Below, piece after piece: positions 42,629 to 51,735 of a DNA stretch of 64,000 nt. Position 1 is the stretch's first letter; each line of letters starts with the position of its first letter. The stretch comes from Planktophila grossartii (GTDB lineage: Bacteria > Actinomycetota > Actinomycetes > Nanopelagicales > Nanopelagicaceae). Under the pieces are notes generated by a model. The model did no database searches and was not told the DNA's origin. It worked only from the letters and a program-made list of their open reading frames with translations. The DNA is taken from positions 1,054,001 to 1,118,000 of the forward strand of contig OZ248345.1 of the NCBI GenBank assembly GCA_965234365.1, read 5' to 3'. The position numbers and the translations under genes were made by a program.

Positions 42629-43396
42629 CTATCGTAGATGAACGACGTCTCCAACTGTTACTCGAGAACCATCATCGAGAATGAGTTCGCCCGCAGGCGT
42701 GACATCGACTGCTTTCCCGTTCTTATAGCTGCCATCAGGATGTTCGATGCGAATTTCGCGGCCAATTGTCGCAGAGCGCTCGTTATAGAGATGGCGAAGA
42801 TCTTCGCCGTTCTGCCATCGTTCGAAGAGCTCTTCAAAAGTTGTAAGAAATGCAGCGAGAATGAGATTGCGATCCAGCACCGGGAAGCTATGCAAAGCGA
42901 GCGATGTAGCGGTTACAACTGGAAGTTCTTCGTGAGTCATTCCAGCATTGATACCAACTCCGATAACAACTCCGTCACCGCTGGCTTGGGCAATGATTCC
43001 TCCGACCTTGCAATCTCCTAAGAGAATGTCATTTGGCCATTTAAGAGCTGGAGAAGATTCAGGGCCTAATGTGGTGAGAGCAAAGATTGCACTCAATCCG
43101 GTGAGAAGGGGCAAGAAAGACCAATCAGATTTTTCGCGAGTTGGTTCGATGTAAAGCGAGAACATGAGAGCAGATGATGCAGGTGCATCGAATTTTCTAT
43201 CGAGGCGACCACGGCCAGCACTTTGAAATTCAGTAGCAATGACATCGCCACTTTTAGCTTTCTTATCTGCAACTAATTGAGTTAAGTCATCTTGAGTCGA
43301 CCCCGTGACTTCAACCACGCTTACTCGCCAGTACCGCGAGATTTTTTCTGAGATCACCGAACTATCTAGCGGTGGTCTTGGCGCAACAGTGCTCAC
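42629..43396 (-). CDS. birA: Biotin--[acetyl-CoA carboxylase] ligase
   Basis: Attaches biotin to the BCCP domain of acyl-CoA carboxylases, such as AccA at 45771. The 255-residue protein has the catalytic fold with VTGSTQDDL, SAGRGRLDRKFDAP (biotinyl-AMP loop), LKWPNDILLGDCKVGGIIAQ and a C-terminal SH3-like part. It has no N-terminal repressor HTH, so it is not a BirA-type regulator. GTG start; TAAGGT lies 7 nt upstream and overlaps the accD -10. Confidence 0.93.
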   Translation of the reverse strand: MSTVAPRPPLDSSVISEKISRYWRVSVVEVTGSTQDDLTQLVADKKAKSGDVIATEFQSAGRGRLDRKFDAPASSALMFSLYIEPTREKSDWSFLPLLTGLSAIFALTTLGPESSPALKWPNDILLGDCKVGGIIAQASGDGVVIGVGINAGMTHEELPVVTATSLALHSFPVLDRNLILAAFLTTFEELFERWQNGEDLRHLYNERSATIGREIRIEHPDGSYKNGKAVDVTPAGELILDDGSRVTVGDVVHLR

Positions 43397-43402
43397 GACT
43401 AG

Positions 43403-43408
43403 TACCTT
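43403..43408 (+). promoter_or_regulatory. Putative leaderless -10 (TACCTT) of accD
   Basis: TACCTT with 6 nt to ATG 43415. It shares 5 bp with the -10 of birA. Confidence 0.5.
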
Positions 43409-43409
43409 A
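43404..43409 (-). promoter_or_regulatory. Putative leaderless -10 (TAAGGT) of birA
   Basis: TAAGGT on the minus strand, 7 nt from the birA GTG. It overlaps the accD -10 by 5 bp. Confidence 0.5.
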
Positions 43410-43414
43410 TGCTC

Positions 43415-44986
43415 ATGAGCCCAGATCTACACACTACCGCGGGAAAAATCGAAGACCTCCGCGAAAGAATTGATGAAGCTGTCCACGCTGGTTCTGCACG
43501 CGCCGAAGAGAGGCAGCATGCCAAGGGCAAGGGCACCGCTCGTGAACGTATTGAGATGCTCGTGGATCCAGATTCATTTACCGAGATCGATGAGTTCGCT
43601 CGCCACCGTGCGCAGAACTTCGGCATGGAGAAGAACCGCCCTTACGGCGATGGCGTTGTGATCGGTACTGCAACAGTAGATGGCCGACCAATCGCGCTTT
43701 ACTCTCAGGACTTCACCGTCTTTGGTGGATCACTCGGCGAAGTACATGCTGAAAAGATTGTAAAGATTGCAGAGTTTGCTTTGAAGTCAGGAATTCCTCT
43801 TATCGGAATCAACGATTCAGGTGGAGCGCGCATTCAAGAAGGCGTGGCTTCGCTCAATGGGTACGGCCGTATTTTCCGCCTCAATACTCGTTCTTCAGGT
43901 GTCATTCCTCAAATCTCATTGATCCTCGGACCGTGCGCTGGTGGTTCTGCATATTCACCAGCTCTAACCGACTTCACCGTCATGGTGAAAGAGACCTCAA
44001 ATATGTTTATCACCGGTCCTGATGTCATCAAGACAGTCACTGGTGAAGATGTTGGCATGGAAGAGCTCGGTGGTGCATTTACGCACAACACGAAATCTGG
44101 AAATGCACACTACATGGCAGATTCTGAAGCCGATGCCATCGATTATGTAAAGGCACTTCTGTCATATCTTCCTTCCAACAATATGGATGGATCGCCTGTA
44201 CTTCCTCCCACCGAAACTCTCGATAAGAGCGCATCCGATACTGCGCTCAACACTTTGATTCCAGATAGCCCTAACCAGCCTTACGATATGAAGAACTTGA
44301 TTCAGGCACTCGTTGATGAAGGCGAATTCCTTGAAGTTCATGCGCTCTACGCACCTAATATCGTTGTGGGTTTTGCGCGCATCGAAGGTCAATCAGTTGG
44401 AATCATTGCAAACCAGCCATCACAATTAGCTGGAACTCTTGATATCAACTCATCTGAAAAAGCAGCGCGCTTCTTGCGTTTCTGCGATGCATTTAATATT
44501 CCAATCCTTACGCTCGTAGATGTACCTGGATTTATGCCTGGAACAGAACAAGAGTGGAACGGAATCATTCGTCGCGGTGCAAAGTTGCTCTACGCATATG
44601 CTGAAGCATCAGTTCCGCTCGTGACGCTCATTACTCGCAAGGCTTATGGTGGCGCATTTATCGTGATGGGCTCTAAGTACCTCGGTAGCGATATTAACTT
44701 CGCATGGCCAAGCGCTGAAATTGCAGTGATGGGCGCGCAAGGTGCGGTCAATATTCTCTATCGTAAAGATCTCGCTGAAGCTAAAGATCAGGATGCAAAG
44801 CGCGCTGAACTCATCACTGAGTACACCGAGAAGTTCTCCAATCCATACTTGGCTGCAGAGCGCGGAACTATCGATAGCGTGATTGAACCTGAAGATTCAC
44901 GCCAGTACATCACAAAGGCATTCCGCACCTTAAAGACTAAGCGCGATACCTTGCCTGCACGTAAGCACGGAAATATTCCTCTATAA
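43415..44986 (+). CDS. Acyl-CoA carboxylase carboxyltransferase (beta) subunit
   Basis: A 523-residue beta subunit of an acetyl/propionyl-CoA carboxylase. Motifs: KGKGTARERIEMLVDPDSF, LIGINDSGGARIQEGVASL and PQISLILGPCAGGSAYSPAL in the N-domain, then ILTLVDVPGFMPGTEQE and LITRKAYGGAFIVMGSK in the C-domain. An ATG at 43409 is in frame, but 43415 is preferred because of the TACCTT 6 nt upstream. It is followed by accE (2 nt), maf and accA. Substrate specificity cannot be set from this alone. Confidence 0.93.
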   Translation: MSPDLHTTAGKIEDLRERIDEAVHAGSARAEERQHAKGKGTARERIEMLVDPDSFTEIDEFARHRAQNFGMEKNRPYGDGVVIGTATVDGRPIALYSQDFTVFGGSLGEVHAEKIVKIAEFALKSGIPLIGINDSGGARIQEGVASLNGYGRIFRLNTRSSGVIPQISLILGPCAGGSAYSPALTDFTVMVKETSNMFITGPDVIKTVTGEDVGMEELGGAFTHNTKSGNAHYMADSEADAIDYVKALLSYLPSNNMDGSPVLPPTETLDKSASDTALNTLIPDSPNQPYDMKNLIQALVDEGEFLEVHALYAPNIVVGFARIEGQSVGIIANQPSQLAGTLDINSSEKAARFLRFCDAFNIPILTLVDVPGFMPGTEQEWNGIIRRGAKLLYAYAEASVPLVTLITRKAYGGAFIVMGSKYLGSDINFAWPSAEIAVMGAQGAVNILYRKDLAEAKDQDAKRAELITEYTEKFSNPYLAAERGTIDSVIEPEDSRQYITKAFRTLKTKRDTLPARKHGNIPL

Positions 44987-44988
44987 CG

Positions 44989-45171
44989 ATGAAGTTCTCT
45001 GTCACTGCAGGCCATCCAACGCCTGAAGAACTCCTTGCGCTCCAAGCAGTTCTTGCAAACCATAAAGCTGTAGATATCAAGCCAGTCATTAAGCGCAGCG
45101 TCTTCGCTCTTCCTCAATTGCGCCAACCGCTGCCCCACCAAATGACCTTCGGCGCAAGAAAGCACCACTAA
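44989..45171 (+). CDS. Acyl-CoA carboxylase epsilon subunit (AccE)
   Basis: A 60-residue protein: GHPTPEELLALQAVLANHKA near the start is the AccE signature. A hydrophobic middle (KRSVFALPQLRQPLPH) follows. AccE subunits stabilise the alpha/beta complex in Actinobacteria. It starts 2 nt after accD, and maf begins immediately after its stop. Confidence 0.88.
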   Translation: MKFSVTAGHPTPEELLALQAVLANHKAVDIKPVIKRSVFALPQLRQPLPHQMTFGARKHH

Positions 45172-45774
45172 ATGCCACGTATCGTTCTCGCTTCACAATC
45201 TACATCTCGCCGTCGCTTGCTTACCGATGCTGGACTGAAGCCAACAATCATTGTGAGCAACGTTGATGAAGAGACAGATTTCTTCAACGCCATGAGCCCT
45301 GAAGATATGGTGATTGCTCTCGCAATTTCAAAGGCCCATACCGTGCGCGAAATGGTTGATTACCCAGCAATCATTATCGGATGCGATTCCACCTTTGATG
45401 TCGATGGAGTCTCATTCGGCAAGCCAGGTACTCCGAATATTGCAATCGAACGCGCTAAAAAGATTAGTGGCCGTACAGGTCTACTTCATACTGGCCACTG
45501 CATCATCGATACTGAGCGCGGAATCGAAATCGCAGATCGCGTCACTACAAAAGTTACCTTTACAGATATGACAGATGAAGAGATTGCTGATTACGTAGCA
45601 TCTGAAGAACCTCTCCATGTAGCTGGTGGATTCACTCTCGATGGCTTCGGAAGTCCATTCATCCCCATTATTGAGGGCGATTACACCAATGTTGTGGGTA
45701 TTTCGATGCCATTTCTTCGTAACGCAATGAAGCAACTTGGTTATTCTTGGCCACAGGTGAAGGAGATGTCATGA
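45172..45774 (+). CDS. maf: Maf-family nucleotide pyrophosphatase
   Basis: House-cleaning hydrolase of non-canonical or excess nucleoside triphosphates. The 200-residue protein begins IVLASQSTSRRRLL and has IIIGCDSTFDVDG and KISGRTGLLHTGHCII. The ATG abuts the accE stop; the end overlaps accA by 4 nt. Presence inside the accD-accE-accA operon is common in Actinobacteria. Confidence 0.93.
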   Translation: MPRIVLASQSTSRRRLLTDAGLKPTIIVSNVDEETDFFNAMSPEDMVIALAISKAHTVREMVDYPAIIIGCDSTFDVDGVSFGKPGTPNIAIERAKKISGRTGLLHTGHCIIDTERGIEIADRVTTKVTFTDMTDEEIADYVASEEPLHVAGGFTLDGFGSPFIPIIEGDYTNVVGISMPFLRNAMKQLGYSWPQVKEMS

Positions 45775-47489
45775 AGCGCGTTCTGATTGCAAACCGAGGA
45801 GAGATTGCTCTTCGCGTCATCCGCGCATGCAAAGATCATGGCCTCGAATCAGTGGCGATGTACTCTGAGGAAGATCGCGATGCGCTTCACGCAAAGAGCG
45901 CAGATTTTGCATACTCACTCAACGGAACTGTCGCCAAAGATACCTATCTCAATATTCCAAAGATCATCGCTCTCGCTAAGGAATCTGGCGCAGATGCAGT
46001 CCACCCAGGTTATGGATTTCTCTCAGAGAATGCTGACTTCGCACAAGCTGTTGTCGACGCCGGTTTAATCTGGATTGGTCCCCCACCAGCTGCCATCAGT
46101 GCACTGGGAGATAAAGTTTCAGCACGCCGCATCGCATCCGCTGCAGGTGCGCCACTTGTTGCAGGTACAAAAGATCCAGTAACGGGACATGAAGAAGTTC
46201 TCGCCTTTGCCAAGGAACATGGTCTTCCAGTTGCGATTAAAGCTGCCTTCGGTGGCGGTGGTCGTGGACTTAAAGTGGCACGCACCATGGAAGAGATTCC
46301 CGAGCTTTACGCATCAGCAGTCCGTGAAGCAATCGCAGGTTTCGGTCGCGGTGAATGTTTTGTCGAGCGCTATCTCGATAAGCCGCGCCACGTAGAGACA
46401 CAGGTATTGGTCGATAAGCACGGCCATGCAGTCGTTGTTTCAACGCGCGATTGTTCATTACAGCGCCGCCACCAGAAACTTGTAGAAGAAGCGCCTGCAC
46501 CATTTCTTACTGATGCCCAGAATGAAGAGCTCTACCGCTCAAGTAAGGCAATCATGAAAGAAGCCGGATACGTTGGCGCCGGCACCTGCGAATTCCTCGT
46601 CGGTCTCGACGGAACAATCTCTTTCCTTGAAGTAAATACTCGTCTACAGGTAGAACACCCAGTCTCTGAAGAAGTAACTGGAATCGACCTTGTGCGCGAA
46701 CAATTCCGAATCGCAATGGGTGAAAGCCTTGGCTTCGATGATCCTGTTGTGCGCGGACACTCCATTGAATTCCGCATTAACGGTGAAGACCCCGGCCGCT
46801 CATTCTTACCTGCACCGGGACGCATCACAGCGTGGAATATTCCAACAGGTCCTGGCGTCCGCATCGATGCAGGTTTCCGTAATGGCGATGTCATCGGCGG
46901 AAACTTCGATTCACTTCTTGCGAAGCTAATCGTTACTGGTGCCACTCGTAAAGAAGCTATCCAGCGCGCACGTCGCGCACTTGCTGAATTCGAAGTAGGT
47001 GGCCTTGCTACTGCGCTTCCATTCCACCGTGCAATCCTCGAAGATCCTGCATATACAGAAGTCTTCAAGGTTTATACGAGTTATATCGAAAATGAATTTA
47101 AGAACGATATTCCTGCCTTTGAATCAAGCGCTGCTGAAATTCAGACTCGCGTTGCTGCAGAAAAGCTCGTCGCTGAAGTCAATGGAAAGCGCTTTGAAAT
47201 CCTCGTTCATGCACCAGAGCCTGTTGTGAAGCGCCATCGCGCAAAGCAATCATCCGGCGGCGGATCATCGGGAACTGGCCTCGCCAGCCCTATGCAAGGA
47301 ACTGTCGTAAAGATTGCAGTCGAAGAAGGACAGAGCGTTGAAGCAGGAGATCTCGTCATCGTTCTCGAAGCGATGAAGATGGAGCAACCTCTCAATGCCC
47401 ACAAGTCAGGTGTGATTAAGAACCTAAAAGCAGTAATCGGTGAGACCGTGGCCAGCGGAACAGTTCTCTGTGACATTATTGAGGCATGA
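45771..47489 (+). CDS. Acyl-CoA carboxylase biotin carboxylase/BCCP (alpha) subunit
   Basis: A 572-residue alpha subunit. The biotin carboxylase part begins KRVLIANRGEIALRVIRACK, with AAFGGGGRGLKVARTMEE as the ATP loop and FLEVNTRLQVEHPVSEEVTG. After a linker (SSGGGSSGTGLASPMQGTV) comes the biotinyl domain with VLEAMKMEQPLNAHKSG; Lys in EAMKM is the biotin site, and BirA at 42629 would act here. The ATG overlaps maf as ATGA. The earlier ATG at 45747 is less likely. Confidence 0.95.
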   Translation: MKRVLIANRGEIALRVIRACKDHGLESVAMYSEEDRDALHAKSADFAYSLNGTVAKDTYLNIPKIIALAKESGADAVHPGYGFLSENADFAQAVVDAGLIWIGPPPAAISALGDKVSARRIASAAGAPLVAGTKDPVTGHEEVLAFAKEHGLPVAIKAAFGGGGRGLKVARTMEEIPELYASAVREAIAGFGRGECFVERYLDKPRHVETQVLVDKHGHAVVVSTRDCSLQRRHQKLVEEAPAPFLTDAQNEELYRSSKAIMKEAGYVGAGTCEFLVGLDGTISFLEVNTRLQVEHPVSEEVTGIDLVREQFRIAMGESLGFDDPVVRGHSIEFRINGEDPGRSFLPAPGRITAWNIPTGPGVRIDAGFRNGDVIGGNFDSLLAKLIVTGATRKEAIQRARRALAEFEVGGLATALPFHRAILEDPAYTEVFKVYTSYIENEFKNDIPAFESSAAEIQTRVAAEKLVAEVNGKRFEILVHAPEPVVKRHRAKQSSGGGSSGTGLASPMQGTVVKIAVEEGQSVEAGDLVIVLEAMKMEQPLNAHKSGVIKNLKAVIGETVASGTVLCDIIEA

Positions 47490-48316
47490 CCTCAACTGAT
47501 CTTCTCTACTCTGATCCATTAGCTGCTGCTACGAAGGCAGCGGCAGAAATCGCAGAACGTACAGGCGTCGAATCCCACGATGTCGCACTCGTTATGGGTT
47601 CAGGGTGGGTAACAGCAGCTGATGCGCTCGGTACTCCCGCTTACGAATGCGATGCGCATGAGATCACCGGTTTCTTTGCGCCGGCTGTTGAAGGCCACTC
47701 AGGAAAAGTTCGCTCGTATGAAATCGTTGAGAATGGTAAAACTATTCGCGCTCTCGTCTTTCTCGGTCGTACGCACCTCTACGAAGGTAAAGGTATGGAG
47801 CCAGTTGTGCACGGAGTTCGTACAGCTGTAAAGGCAGGCTGCAAAGTAGTCATCCTCACCAACGCGTGCGGTGGAATCAATACTTCATACAAGGTTGGTC
47901 AGCCTGTCATTATTCGCGACCACATCTCGCTCACGGCAACATCACCACTATCTGGTGCAACATTTATCGACCTCACTGATCTTTATAGCAAGCGCATCCG
48001 CGAGATCGTAAAGAAAGAAGATTCTTCACTCGCTGAAGGTGTCTATGTCCACTGGCGCGGACCCACCTATGAAACTCCTGCTGAAATATTGATGATGCGC
48101 ACAATGGGCGCTGATCTCGTTGGAATGTCTACCGTTCCTGAAGCCATTGCAGCGCATGCACTTGGCGCTGAAGTGCTCGGAATTTCGCTTGTCACCAATG
48201 CTGCGGCAGGCGTTACTGGCGAGAAGTTGAACCATGAAGAGGTTATTGCTGCTGGCAAAGCTGCCGCAGATCGCATGGGTACTCTTCTGAAGAACACTAT
48301 TCCTAAACTCGTCTAA
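47486..48316 (+). CDS. Purine nucleoside phosphorylase
   Basis: A 276-residue phosphorylase (class I, trimeric type) that splits purine nucleosides into base and ribose-1-P. Motifs: ALVMGSGWVTAADALG, VFLGRTHLYEGKGM, VVILTNACGGINTSYKVGQP and the later TEILMMRTMGADLVGMSTVPE-like stretch. It overlaps accA by 4 nt (ATGA). With the mutase at 48335, deoC, deoA, add and cdd it forms the nucleoside salvage set. Confidence 0.95.
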   Translation: MTSTDLLYSDPLAAATKAAAEIAERTGVESHDVALVMGSGWVTAADALGTPAYECDAHEITGFFAPAVEGHSGKVRSYEIVENGKTIRALVFLGRTHLYEGKGMEPVVHGVRTAVKAGCKVVILTNACGGINTSYKVGQPVIIRDHISLTATSPLSGATFIDLTDLYSKRIREIVKKEDSSLAEGVYVHWRGPTYETPAEILMMRTMGADLVGMSTVPEAIAAHALGAEVLGISLVTNAAAGVTGEKLNHEEVIAAGKAAADRMGTLLKNTIPKLV

Positions 48317-48322
48317 CGAGAT

Positions 48323-48328
48323 TAACCT
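48323..48328 (+). promoter_or_regulatory. Putative leaderless -10 (TAACCT) of the phosphosugar mutase
   Basis: TAACCT with 6 nt to ATG 48335, in the 18-bp gap after the phosphorylase. Confidence 0.45.
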
Positions 48329-48334
48329 CTACCT

Positions 48335-49954
48335 ATGAACAGCACATTGCGCGCCGAAGTAGAAGCTTGGATTGCTGACGACCCAGATCTCAATACAGCT
48401 GCTGAGCTACAGACTCTGCTCGATGCTGGCGATGAAGAGACTCTCAATAAGTATTTCAACGGCTTTCTTCAATTTGGAACTGCGGGGTTACGTGGTCCGA
48501 TAGGTCCTGGACCATCATGTATGAACCGAGCTGTTGTAGGTCGCGCTGCTTCAGGTATCGCTTCGTATATGAAGAAGCGTGGAATGACCAAGGTCGTTGT
48601 CGGTAGAGATGCTCGCTATGGCTCTGAGGATTACACCTTTGAGACTGCAGAGATTATGAGTGGTGCCGGTATGGATGTGTACATACTTCCACGCCCGCTT
48701 CCAACGCCTGTTCTTGCATTTGCGACTTCTTATCTTGCCTGCGATATCGGAATCATGGTGACAGCTAGCCACAATCCACCACAAGATAACGGATATAAGG
48801 TTTATGTAGGACCTGAGGCTGATGGAATTAAATATGCTTCATCACAAATCATCAATCCCACCGATGGATTTATTGCAGCTGATATCGATGCAGTGACATC
48901 TCTCAAATCACTCCCCCGTGGCAGCAAGTGGACAATTCTGGATGAAGAAGTTCTCAATGAATATGTTAAGAGAACAAGCGCGCTTGCACCGCGTCCTGGA
49001 GATCTCAAAGTTGTTTACACCGCTATGCATGGCGTCGGTACCGAGACGGCACAGTTAGTCTTTAACAAGGCTGGTTTCTCATCTCTGATCACCGTCGATG
49101 AGCAGTGCACTCCAGATCCAGATTTTCCAACTGTTGCATTTCCCAATCCTGAAGAACCCGGTGCGATTGATCTGGCTCTCAAGAAAGCTCGCGATTTCGG
49201 CGCTGAACTAGTGATTGCCAATGACCCAGATGCCGATCGTTGCGCTGCAGCTATCAATGACCCTGCAGTGGGCTGGCGCATGCTCCGCGGAGATGAACTC
49301 GGCGTTGTTCTGGGCGAATGGATAGCGCGATCAAAGCCCACCGGAACATTTGGAAACTCCATCGTCTCCTCATCTGCTCTACGCAAGATCAGCGCTCATT
49401 ACGGAATAGATTTTCAAGAAGTTCTAACAGGCTTTAAGTGGCTGGCAAAGATTGAAGATCTCGCCTTTGGATATGAAGAAGCGATCGGATATGCAGTTGA
49501 TTCCGATACCGTCAACGATAAAGATGGAATCTCTGCAGCAATTTTCTTGGCGCAAGTGGCGATGGATCTCAAGCGTGATGGCCTCACTATTAGCGACTTA
49601 CTCAATCAAGTCTGGGAACGTCACGGTTTCCACGGGACAGAACAGATATCAATCCGTGTTTCAGATATGTCTGCCATCACTCGACTTCTTGCGGGGCTTC
49701 GCGAGAATCCTCCCCAAGAAATTGCAGGGCGCGTTGTTGAATCAATCGATGATTTAGCTGCACCGAAAGATGGATTGCCACCAACCGATGGTTTACGAAT
49801 CTGGCTTGCTGGCGGTATTCGCATCATCGTCCGCCCATCAGGCACTGAGGCGAAGATGAAGTGCTACATCGAAGTAATTACTAAGACTTCAGGCGATTCC
49901 GAAGCGCTATTAAATGAACTTCGCGAACCTTTAAAGAAGTTCTTGGCAGGTTAA
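48335..49954 (+). CDS. Phospho-sugar mutase (PgmB/Rv3308-like)
   Basis: A 539-residue alpha-D-phosphohexomutase. Sites: GTAGLRGPIGPGPSCMNRAV at the N-terminus, the phosphoserine loop VTASHNPPQDNGYKVY, the metal loop IANDPDADRCAAAI, GYEEAIGYAVD, and RPSGTEAKMKCYIEV. The context with pnp and deoC favours phosphopentomutase activity (ribose-1-P to ribose-5-P), inferred as in the Rv3307/Rv3308 pair. It ends with a 4-nt tail-to-tail overlap with deoC. Confidence 0.88.
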   Translation: MNSTLRAEVEAWIADDPDLNTAAELQTLLDAGDEETLNKYFNGFLQFGTAGLRGPIGPGPSCMNRAVVGRAASGIASYMKKRGMTKVVVGRDARYGSEDYTFETAEIMSGAGMDVYILPRPLPTPVLAFATSYLACDIGIMVTASHNPPQDNGYKVYVGPEADGIKYASSQIINPTDGFIAADIDAVTSLKSLPRGSKWTILDEEVLNEYVKRTSALAPRPGDLKVVYTAMHGVGTETAQLVFNKAGFSSLITVDEQCTPDPDFPTVAFPNPEEPGAIDLALKKARDFGAELVIANDPDADRCAAAINDPAVGWRMLRGDELGVVLGEWIARSKPTGTFGNSIVSSSALRKISAHYGIDFQEVLTGFKWLAKIEDLAFGYEEAIGYAVDSDTVNDKDGISAAIFLAQVAMDLKRDGLTISDLLNQVWERHGFHGTEQISIRVSDMSAITRLLAGLRENPPQEIAGRVVESIDDLAAPKDGLPPTDGLRIWLAGGIRIIVRPSGTEAKMKCYIEVITKTSGDSEALLNELREPLKKFLAG

Positions 49955-50637
49955 GCGCCGAAGCGCTCAACAAATTCATCGAGCATTGCAGCTGTTCCGC
50001 TTGCGCCACTGCGTTTTACACCAGCATCCATAAATGAGAGCAACATATCCAGTGACTTCACGCCGCCTGCACTCTTCACCTCAACCTTGGAAGAGACAGA
50101 TGCGCGCATCAGTTGTACATCTTCAAGGATGGCACCTGTTGGAGCAAAACCTGTCGATGTCTTGACGTAATCGGCACCCGCTGCCTCGCAGAGCTGGCAA
50201 GCTTTCACAATCTCTTCTTTAGTTAGATATGCATTCTCAAGGATAACTTTCACTTGATTTCCGGCTGCGGCAGCGACGACAGCAGCGATTTCCTCGCGTA
50301 CTTCGTCATACATTCCTGACTTCATCCAACCGATATTGATAACGACATCGATTTCAGTGGCGCCATCTGCGACAACTTGTTTAGTCTCAAAGACCTTCGT
50401 TGCAGTCGCAGAATTTCCGTGTGGGAAGCCCACGACAGTTCCTACGTGGACATCGCTACCGCGCAGAATCTCGGCACAGAATGCGACATCAGCTGGCTTG
50501 CAGCAGACAGAAGCAACGTCGTATTTCATAGCAATGTCGCATCCAGCTTTCACTTCATCACGCGACATATCTGGGCGCAAGAGCGCATGATCGATTGTCT
50601 TAGCGACTTGGCGAAGGGTGTACTTAGGATGTGCCAT
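49951..50637 (-). CDS. deoC: Deoxyribose-phosphate aldolase
   Basis: Splits 2-deoxyribose-5-P to glyceraldehyde-3-P and acetaldehyde, the last step of deoxynucleoside catabolism. The 228-residue protein has IDHALLRPDMSRDEV, VGTVVGFPHGNS, KVILENAYLTKEEI, the Schiff-base Lys in ADYVKTSTGFAPTGA and VEVKSAGGV. It follows add by 3 nt, with the Shine-Dalgarno GAGGAG overlapping the add stop. Confidence 0.96.
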   Translation of the reverse strand: MAHPKYTLRQVAKTIDHALLRPDMSRDEVKAGCDIAMKYDVASVCCKPADVAFCAEILRGSDVHVGTVVGFPHGNSATATKVFETKQVVADGATEIDVVINIGWMKSGMYDEVREEIAAVVAAAAGNQVKVILENAYLTKEEIVKACQLCEAAGADYVKTSTGFAPTGAILEDVQLMRASVSSKVEVKSAGGVKSLDMLLSFMDAGVKRSGASGTAAMLDEFVERFGA

Positions 50638-50640
50638 TAC

Positions 50641-51735
50641 TTACTCCTCTGAAATCTTTGCAAATGTTGGTTTGATAACGCTCTCAATAATTGCGAGGCG
50701 TTCTTCAAAGGGAATGAATGCGCTCTTGAGCGCATTGATAGTGACGCGCTGAAGATCTTGGAAAGTCCAATCACATTGATTGACCATCTCTGTCATCTCA
50801 CGAGTCATTGAGGTTGCTGACATCAAACGGTTATCGGTATTAATAGTGACGCGGAAACGAAGCTTTGCCAGACGCGCAAGAGGGTGATGTGCAAAGGAAT
50901 CTGCCACACCTGTCTGAATATTTGACGATGGGCACATCTCAAGCGGTACGCGGCGATCACGGACATAGGAAGCAAGGCGTCCTAGTCGAGGCGGTGTGTG
51001 GTTGAAATCGATATCGTCGGTGATGCGCACTCCATGGCCGAGACGTTCTGCTCCGCAGAGTTGAATCGCTTCCCAGATTGATGGCAATCCATATGCCTCA
51101 CCAGCATGGATGGTGAAGTGTGCATTTTCACGACGTAAATATTCAAAGGTATCGAGCTGATCACTCGGTGGGAATCCATCTTCAGGGCCAGCAATATCGA
51201 ATCCAACAACGCCTTGATCGCGGTATTTCACTGCAAGTTCTGCTACTTCTTGCGAAAGTTCGTTCTGGCGCATTCCACAGAGAAGTGACATTACTCGGAT
51301 TGTGTTTCCTTCAGCTTTTGCTTCGGCTTCGCCAGCGCGGAAACCTTCAAGAATTGCTTCGATCGCCTGCGAGAGCGATAAACCTTTTTCAGTGATGAGC
51401 TCGGGCGCCATACGCACTTCAGCATAGACAACACCATCGCGTGCTAGGTCTACTGCGCATTCGCGCGCAACGCGTACAACATCTTCTTTACGTTGCATGA
51501 CAGCAACTGTGTGCGCAAATGTTTCAAGATAGAGAACGAGTGAACCTGAATCACATGAGCTACGGAACCATTCAGCGAGTTCTGCAGCATCGTAGGTTGG
51601 AAGTTCGTGGCCAATCTCTTGTGCAATATCGATAATTGTTTGAGGACGAAGTCCACCATCAAGGTGATCGTGTAGAAGTGCCTTGGGAAGGCGCTTTACT
51701 TGATCAGCTGTTGGCTTCTTAGTTAAGTTGCTCAT
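50641..51735 (-). CDS. add: Adenosine deaminase
   Basis: Converts adenosine to inosine. The 364-residue protein has the metal motif LLHDHLDGGLRPQ, FTIHAGEAYGLPS, the ERLGHGVRITDD loop and VTINTDNRLMSAT. It overlaps deoA by 4 nt (ATGA). It would handle adenosine imported by the ABC transporter and also released by AhcY. Adenine deaminases differ at these loops, so adenosine is more likely. Confidence 0.94.
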   Translation of the reverse strand: MSNLTKKPTADQVKRLPKALLHDHLDGGLRPQTIIDIAQEIGHELPTYDAAELAEWFRSSCDSGSLVLYLETFAHTVAVMQRKEDVVRVARECAVDLARDGVVYAEVRMAPELITEKGLSLSQAIEAILEGFRAGEAEAKAEGNTIRVMSLLCGMRQNELSQEVAELAVKYRDQGVVGFDIAGPEDGFPPSDQLDTFEYLRRENAHFTIHAGEAYGLPSIWEAIQLCGAERLGHGVRITDDIDFNHTPPRLGRLASYVRDRRVPLEMCPSSNIQTGVADSFAHHPLARLAKLRFRVTINTDNRLMSATSMTREMTEMVNQCDWTFQDLQRVTINALKSAFIPFEERLAIIESVIKPTFAKISEE

